27,500 nucleotides of DNA from Mesostigma viride (lineage: Eukaryota > Streptophyta > Mesostigmatophyceae > Mesostigmatales > Mesostigmataceae), in contig RPFO01000709.1 of NCBI GenBank assembly GCA_009746045.1, positions 1 through 27,500 on the forward strand. The letters are read 5' to 3'. Made by a program: the position numbers and the translations under genes. This document shows, in pieces, positions 24,949 to 27,500 of the stretch (positions are counted from its first letter, which is position 1; the number at the start of each line of letters is the position of its first letter). The notes beneath the pieces are model-generated. The model saw nothing but the letters and a program-made list of their open reading frames with translations. It did not search any database and was not told the origin of the DNA.

Positions 24949-25042
24949 CTCCCTCTTCTCCGATCCAAGAAGGAGGCTCCCTCTTCTCGATCCAAGAAGC
25001 AGGCTCCCTCTTCTCGATCCAAGACGTAGGCTCCCTCTCTTC
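24949..25042. repeat. 27-bp tandem repeat in the apyrase 3' UTR
   Basis: CTCCCTCTTCTC starts at 24949, 24977 and 25004, with a changed copy at 25031. The periods are 28, 27 and 27, with GATCCAAGA between copies. On the transcript strand the repeat is purine-rich (GAGAAGAGGGAG). It lies between the stop codon and the predicted polyadenylation motif. Confidence 0.88.
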
Positions 25043-25112
25043 CAACGCAGGCAGTGCCTTGCCATCTCAACAGCCACAAGCGTTGAGGGAAAACAGTTAA
25101 AAGAAACAGCGC

Positions 25113-25375
25113 TTACAGAAAACCCTCATCCAATCCCGCCTGCTTCCCTCTAGACTCCCGCGTGTCAAACTCAGGCAACGCCTCATCCCCCCCCACCGCC
25201 ACCACCCCGCCTCCGCCAGCCTGGAGCTTTACCCGCAGCCGCCGCAGCAGCCGCTGGTCACAGAAGAGCAGAGTGGCAGCCAGGCCGGAGACGACTGCCA
25301 CCAGGAGAAGCAGCGTGACGAATGCGTGCAGCACCGTGGGCAGCTTGTTCCGCATGAGCGACGTGCGGTCGCCAC
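25113..25375 (-). CDS. Apyrase/NTPDase (GDA1_CD39 family), last exon
   Basis: This exon encodes the C-terminal membrane anchor and cytosolic tail of a nucleoside triphosphate diphosphohydrolase, which strips phosphates from NTPs and NDPs. The acceptor CAG is at 25378-25376, preceded by a pyrimidine-rich TTTTTCGGACACTTTCCTGCC. Joined in frame to the preceding exon (a split Ser codon), it reads GDRTSLMRNKLPTVLHAF and then a hydrophobic helix VTLLLLVAVVSGLAATLLF followed by basic CDQRLLRRLRVK, the positive-inside pattern of a type I/II end. The tail is Gly-rich and acidic, ending with TAA at 25115-25113. Animal CD39-type enzymes also end in a transmembrane helix shortly after the last conserved region, which supports the join. 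Confidence 0.75.
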
Positions 25376-25542
25376 CTGGCGGCAGGAAAGTGTCCGAAAA
25401 AGTGTCGAAAATAGACACAGGGAGGTATAGCGCGGACAAGACGTAAGGGTTAAAGAATAGCTCGCGCAATCAGGTATGCTCTTCTCTCATGAGCAATAGT
25501 GACTGCACAGTCGTTCCTGATACATACAACCTGCGCTGCCCC

Positions 25543-25934
25543 GTAATTAGGGCATTACCTTGTCTCCAGAACATAGTTAGGGCATTACCTTGTCTCCAGA
25601 ACATAGGTAGGGCATTACCTTGTCTCCAGAACATAGTTTAGGGCATTACCTTGTCTCCAGAACATTGTTAGGGCATTACCTTGTCTCCAGAACATAGTTC
25701 GGGAATTATCTTGTCTCCAGACCATAGGTAGGGCATTACCTTGTCTCCAGAACATAGTTAGGGCATTACCTTGTCTCCAGAACATAGTTCGGGAATTATC
25801 TTGTCTCCAGACCATAGGTAGGGCATTACCTTGTCTCCAGACCATAGGTAGGGCATTACCTTGTCTCCAGAACATAGTTAGGGCATTATCTTGTCTCCAG
25901 AACATTGTTAGGGCATTACCTTGTCTCCAGAACA
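25543..25934. repeat. 30-bp minisatellite, about 13 copies
   Basis: The unit is AGGGCATTACCTTGTCTCC plus AGAACATAGTT. TGTCTCCAGA recurs at 25561, 25591, 25621, 25652, 25682, 25712, 25742, 25772, 25802, 25832, 25862, 25892 and 25922; one unit is 31 bp. A variant (CGGGAATTATC, then CCAGACCATAGG) occurs at about 25699 and 25789, 90 bp apart, suggesting duplication of a three-unit block. On the transcript strand every standard unit contains CAAGGTAATG, a good 5' splice-site consensus. Confidence 0.95.
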
Positions 25935-25983
25935 GTGCCTGGAGCCATGCAGGCTACTATCGCATTAGGCTGGTATCCCCTGG

Positions 25984-26220
25984 CGCACAACCAGGGCAGG
26001 ACCTTACCTCGGAAACAACAGGTAGCCCTACAAAACTCTGGCAGCTGGAACTTGAACAAAACATGAGGAATTTATCAACCACTGATTGCTACGCAGCCAG
26101 GGCATGACCTCCTCCGACAAAACAACAGCGACCGCCATGGAACCCTCCCTGCTGCGCAGCCAGGCAGATAGCGGTAGCAAACAGACAATGACACCGATCA
26201 GCCCATTACTGCTGCGCAGC
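25984..26220. repeat. ~60-bp spaced repeats matching the apyrase exon end
   Basis: Plus-strand GCAGCCAGGGCATGACCT at 26093-26110 is identical to 18 bases at the exon's 3' end (26276-26293). Shorter matches lie at 26151-26164 (GCTGCGCAGCCAGG), 26208-26220 (ACTGCTGCGCAGC) and 25984-26003 (GCGCACAACCAGGGCAGGACC). Successive GCAGC positions 26093, 26156, 26216 and 26276 are 63, 60 and 60 bp apart, so the array runs up to and includes the coding exon edge. Confidence 0.75.
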
Positions 26221-26269
26221 TAACATTTTAATCCGTACCAACACACCCAATCAGTATCATAGCACTCAC

Positions 26270-26442
26270 TGCTCCGCAGCCAGGGCATGACCTTGGCCCC
26301 CTCCAGCAGCGCCGCCCCCACCGCCCAGTCCACGTTCATGCCGCCCACGCTGTTGGCAAACGTCACCGCGCCGCGGTCCGCCAGCCCCATACCGAACGCG
26401 TCGTGCAGGAAGGCCACAATATAGGCCGCGCTGAAGCAGTAG
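26270..26442 (-). CDS. Apyrase/NTPDase (GDA1_CD39 family), penultimate exon with conserved region 5
   Basis: The 173-nt exon begins after a CAG acceptor (26445-26443) preceded by a C/T-rich tract and ends before GTGAGT. It reads YCFSAAYIVAFLHDAFG, then an Ala/Asp loop, then VDWAVGAALLEGAKVMPW. The paired pattern C-F/Y-S-x-x-Y near the start and W-A-x-G-A-x-L near the end is the fifth apyrase conserved region; in CD39 the same two blocks surround a loop just before the C-terminal membrane helix. The Trp-Ala-x-Gly stretch lines the nucleotide site in the family. Upstream exons with the other four conserved regions and the catalytic Glu must lie to the right of the window. The reading frame runs into the next exon with a split Ser codon. 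Confidence 0.78.
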
Positions 26443-27500
26443 CTGCTTGGGGGAAGGGGGGGGGAAGGGGTGGTGGCGGCGGCGGTGGTGGTGGTGGCGG
26501 CGGCCGTGATGGTGGTGGTGGTGGTGGTGGTGGTGGTGGTGGTGGTGGTGGTGGTGGTGGTGGTGGTGGTGGTGGTGGTGGTGGTGGTGGTGGTGGTGGT
26601 GGTGGTGGTGGTGGTGGTGGTGGTGGTGGTGGTGGTGGTGGTGGTGGTGGTGGTGGTGGTGGTGGTGGTGGTGGTGGTGGTGGTGGTGGTGGTGGTGGTG
26701 GTGGTGGTGGTGGTGGTGGTGGTGGTGGTGGTGGTGGTGGTGGTGGTGGTGGTGGTGGTGGTGATGGTGGTGGTGATGGTGGTGGTGGTGGCGGTGGTGG
26801 TGGTGGTGGTGGTGGTGGTGGTGGTGGTGGTGGTGGTGGTGGTGGTGGTGGTGGTGGTGATGGTGGTGGTGGTGGTGGTGGTGGTGGTGGTGGTGGTGGT
26901 GGTGGTGGTGGTGGTGGTGGTGGTGGTGATGGTGGTGGTGGTGGTGGTGGTGGTGGTGGTGGTGGTGGTGGTGGTGGTGGTGATGGTGGTGGTGATGGTG
27001 GTGGTGGTGGCGGTGGTGGTGGTGGTGGTGGTGGTGGTGGTGGTGGTGGTGGTGGTGGTGGTGGTGGTGGTGGTGGTGGTGATGGTGGTGGTGATGGTGG
27101 TGGTGGTGGCGGTGGTGGTGGTGGTGGTGGTGGTGGTGGTGGTGGTGGTGGTGGTGGTGGTGGTGGTGGTGGTGGTGGTGGTGGTGGTGGTGGTGGTGGT
27201 GGTGGTGGTGGTGGTGGTGGTGGTGGTGGTGGTGGTGGTGGTGGTGGTGGTGGTGGTGGTGATGGTGGTGGTGATGGTGGTGGTGGTGGCGGTGGTGGTG
27301 GTGGTGGTGGTGGTGGTGGTGGTGGTGGTGGTGGTGGTGGTGGTGGTGGTGGTGATGGTGGTGGTGATGGTGGTGGTGGTGGCGGTGGTGGTGGTGGTGG
27401 TGGTGGTGGTGGTGGTGGTGGTGGTGGTGGTGGTGGTGGTGGTGGTGGTGGTGGTGGTGGTGGTGGTGGTGATGGTGGTGGTGATGGTGGTGGTGGTGGC
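26443..27500 (-). other. Upstream apyrase intron (partial), mostly GGT repeat
   Basis: The acceptor at 26443 is preceded on the transcript strand by a C-rich tract (CCCCTTCCCCCCCCTTCCCCC) and then by ACC repeats to the window edge. The intron therefore exceeds 1,050 bp, and its 5' end is not in view. Confidence 0.6.
26470..27500. repeat. GGT trinucleotide array, more than 1 kb, with embedded higher-order marker
   Basis: Almost uninterrupted GGT with GAT and GGC variants, running off the right edge. A marker block GATGGTGGTGGTGATGG, ending ...GGTGGCGG, starts at about 26763, 26982, 27081, 27261, 27354 and 27471. The gaps (219, 99, 180, 93, 117) are all multiples of three. Isolated GAT variants also occur near 26859 and 26928. 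The phase never slips, yet the array lies in a predicted intron. Assemblers often collapse such arrays, so the length is uncertain. Confidence 0.95.

Larger units (their letters stand above)
25376..26269 (-). other. Apyrase intron (894 bp), packed with exon-derived repeats
   Basis: Begins with GTGAGT at 26269-26264 and ends CAG at 25378-25376. It contains the 30-bp minisatellite (25543-25934) and ~60-bp spaced repeats at 25984-26220. Both resemble the end of the preceding exon. The boundaries are predicted from splice consensus, frame continuity and protein similarity. Confidence 0.72.

Noticed and set aside
25615-25905. 96-codon minus-strand ORF with a decapeptide repeat
   Set aside because: It exists only because the minisatellite unit is 30 bp; the phase continued from the apyrase exon meets TAA in the repeat.
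25543-25934. CRISPR-like regular direct repeats
   Set aside because: The 30-bp units are contiguous with no unique spacers, in a eukaryotic intron; it is a minisatellite.
26470-27500. Poly-Gly or His/Pro/Thr coding repeat
   Set aside because: The array lies upstream of a clear splice acceptor and lacks any flanking coding signal in the window; an intron is the simpler reading.

Overview
The window looks like nuclear DNA of a eukaryote, most likely a green alga (chlorophyte, possibly volvocine). The evidence is a spliced gene with a GTGAGT donor and a pyrimidine-rich CAG acceptor, a TGTAA motif downstream of its stop, a complete chromodomain Ty3/Gypsy retrotransposon, LINE and hAT remnants, and abundant mini- and microsatellites. 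Nothing in it is bacterial. The lineage is an inference; I could not search databases.

Layout. 1-2197: repeat-rich DNA with no recognised gene: a 49-bp tandem duplication, a 116-bp tandem duplication, six poly-T/GAGACTA junctions (A-tailed retroposon ends seen from the other strand) and a perfect 14-bp-arm palindrome. 2203-13579: one complete 11.4-kb LTR retrotransposon on the minus strand, bounded by a 5-bp target-site duplication (AGAGT). In sense order it has: 5' LTR (12907-13579); primer-binding-site candidate; a ~0.7-kb leader; a 140-aa accessory ORF with an RNase H1 N-terminal / caulimovirus viroplasmin-like hybrid-binding domain; Gag with a CCHC knuckle; protease-RT-RNase H; integrase with GPY/F-like module and chromodomain; a 2.3-kb 3' region with frame-broken coding-like sequence; polypurine tract; 3' LTR (2203-2869). 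The LTRs differ by only one substitution and one 6-bp indel that I could find, so the insertion is young.

13585-24540: a graveyard of older elements: a broken LINE ORF1 (plus strand, 14.5-15.1 kb), a degenerate hAT-type transposase with BED finger and DUF659-like segment (plus, 17.35-18.27 kb), a second broken LINE ORF1 (minus, 20.5-22.1 kb) and a LINE reverse-transcriptase fragment (minus, 22.3-23.3 kb). The stretches between them are AT-richer and hold only weak ORFs.

24.9-27.5 kb: the 3' end of the one convincing host gene, an apyrase/NTPDase (GDA1_CD39 family) on the minus strand, whose upstream exons lie beyond the right edge. Two exons are visible: one carrying the last apyrase conserved region and the final one carrying a C-terminal membrane helix. 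The 894-bp intron between them is filled with a 30-bp minisatellite and ~60-bp repeats that look copied from the 3' end of the adjacent exon. The intron upstream contains more than 1 kb of GGT repeats running off the window.

Most notable: the accessory hybrid-binding ORF in an otherwise standard chromovirus, its two successive -1 frame junctions and oversized 3' region, and the exon-derived, splice-donor-bearing intronic repeat array in the apyrase gene.
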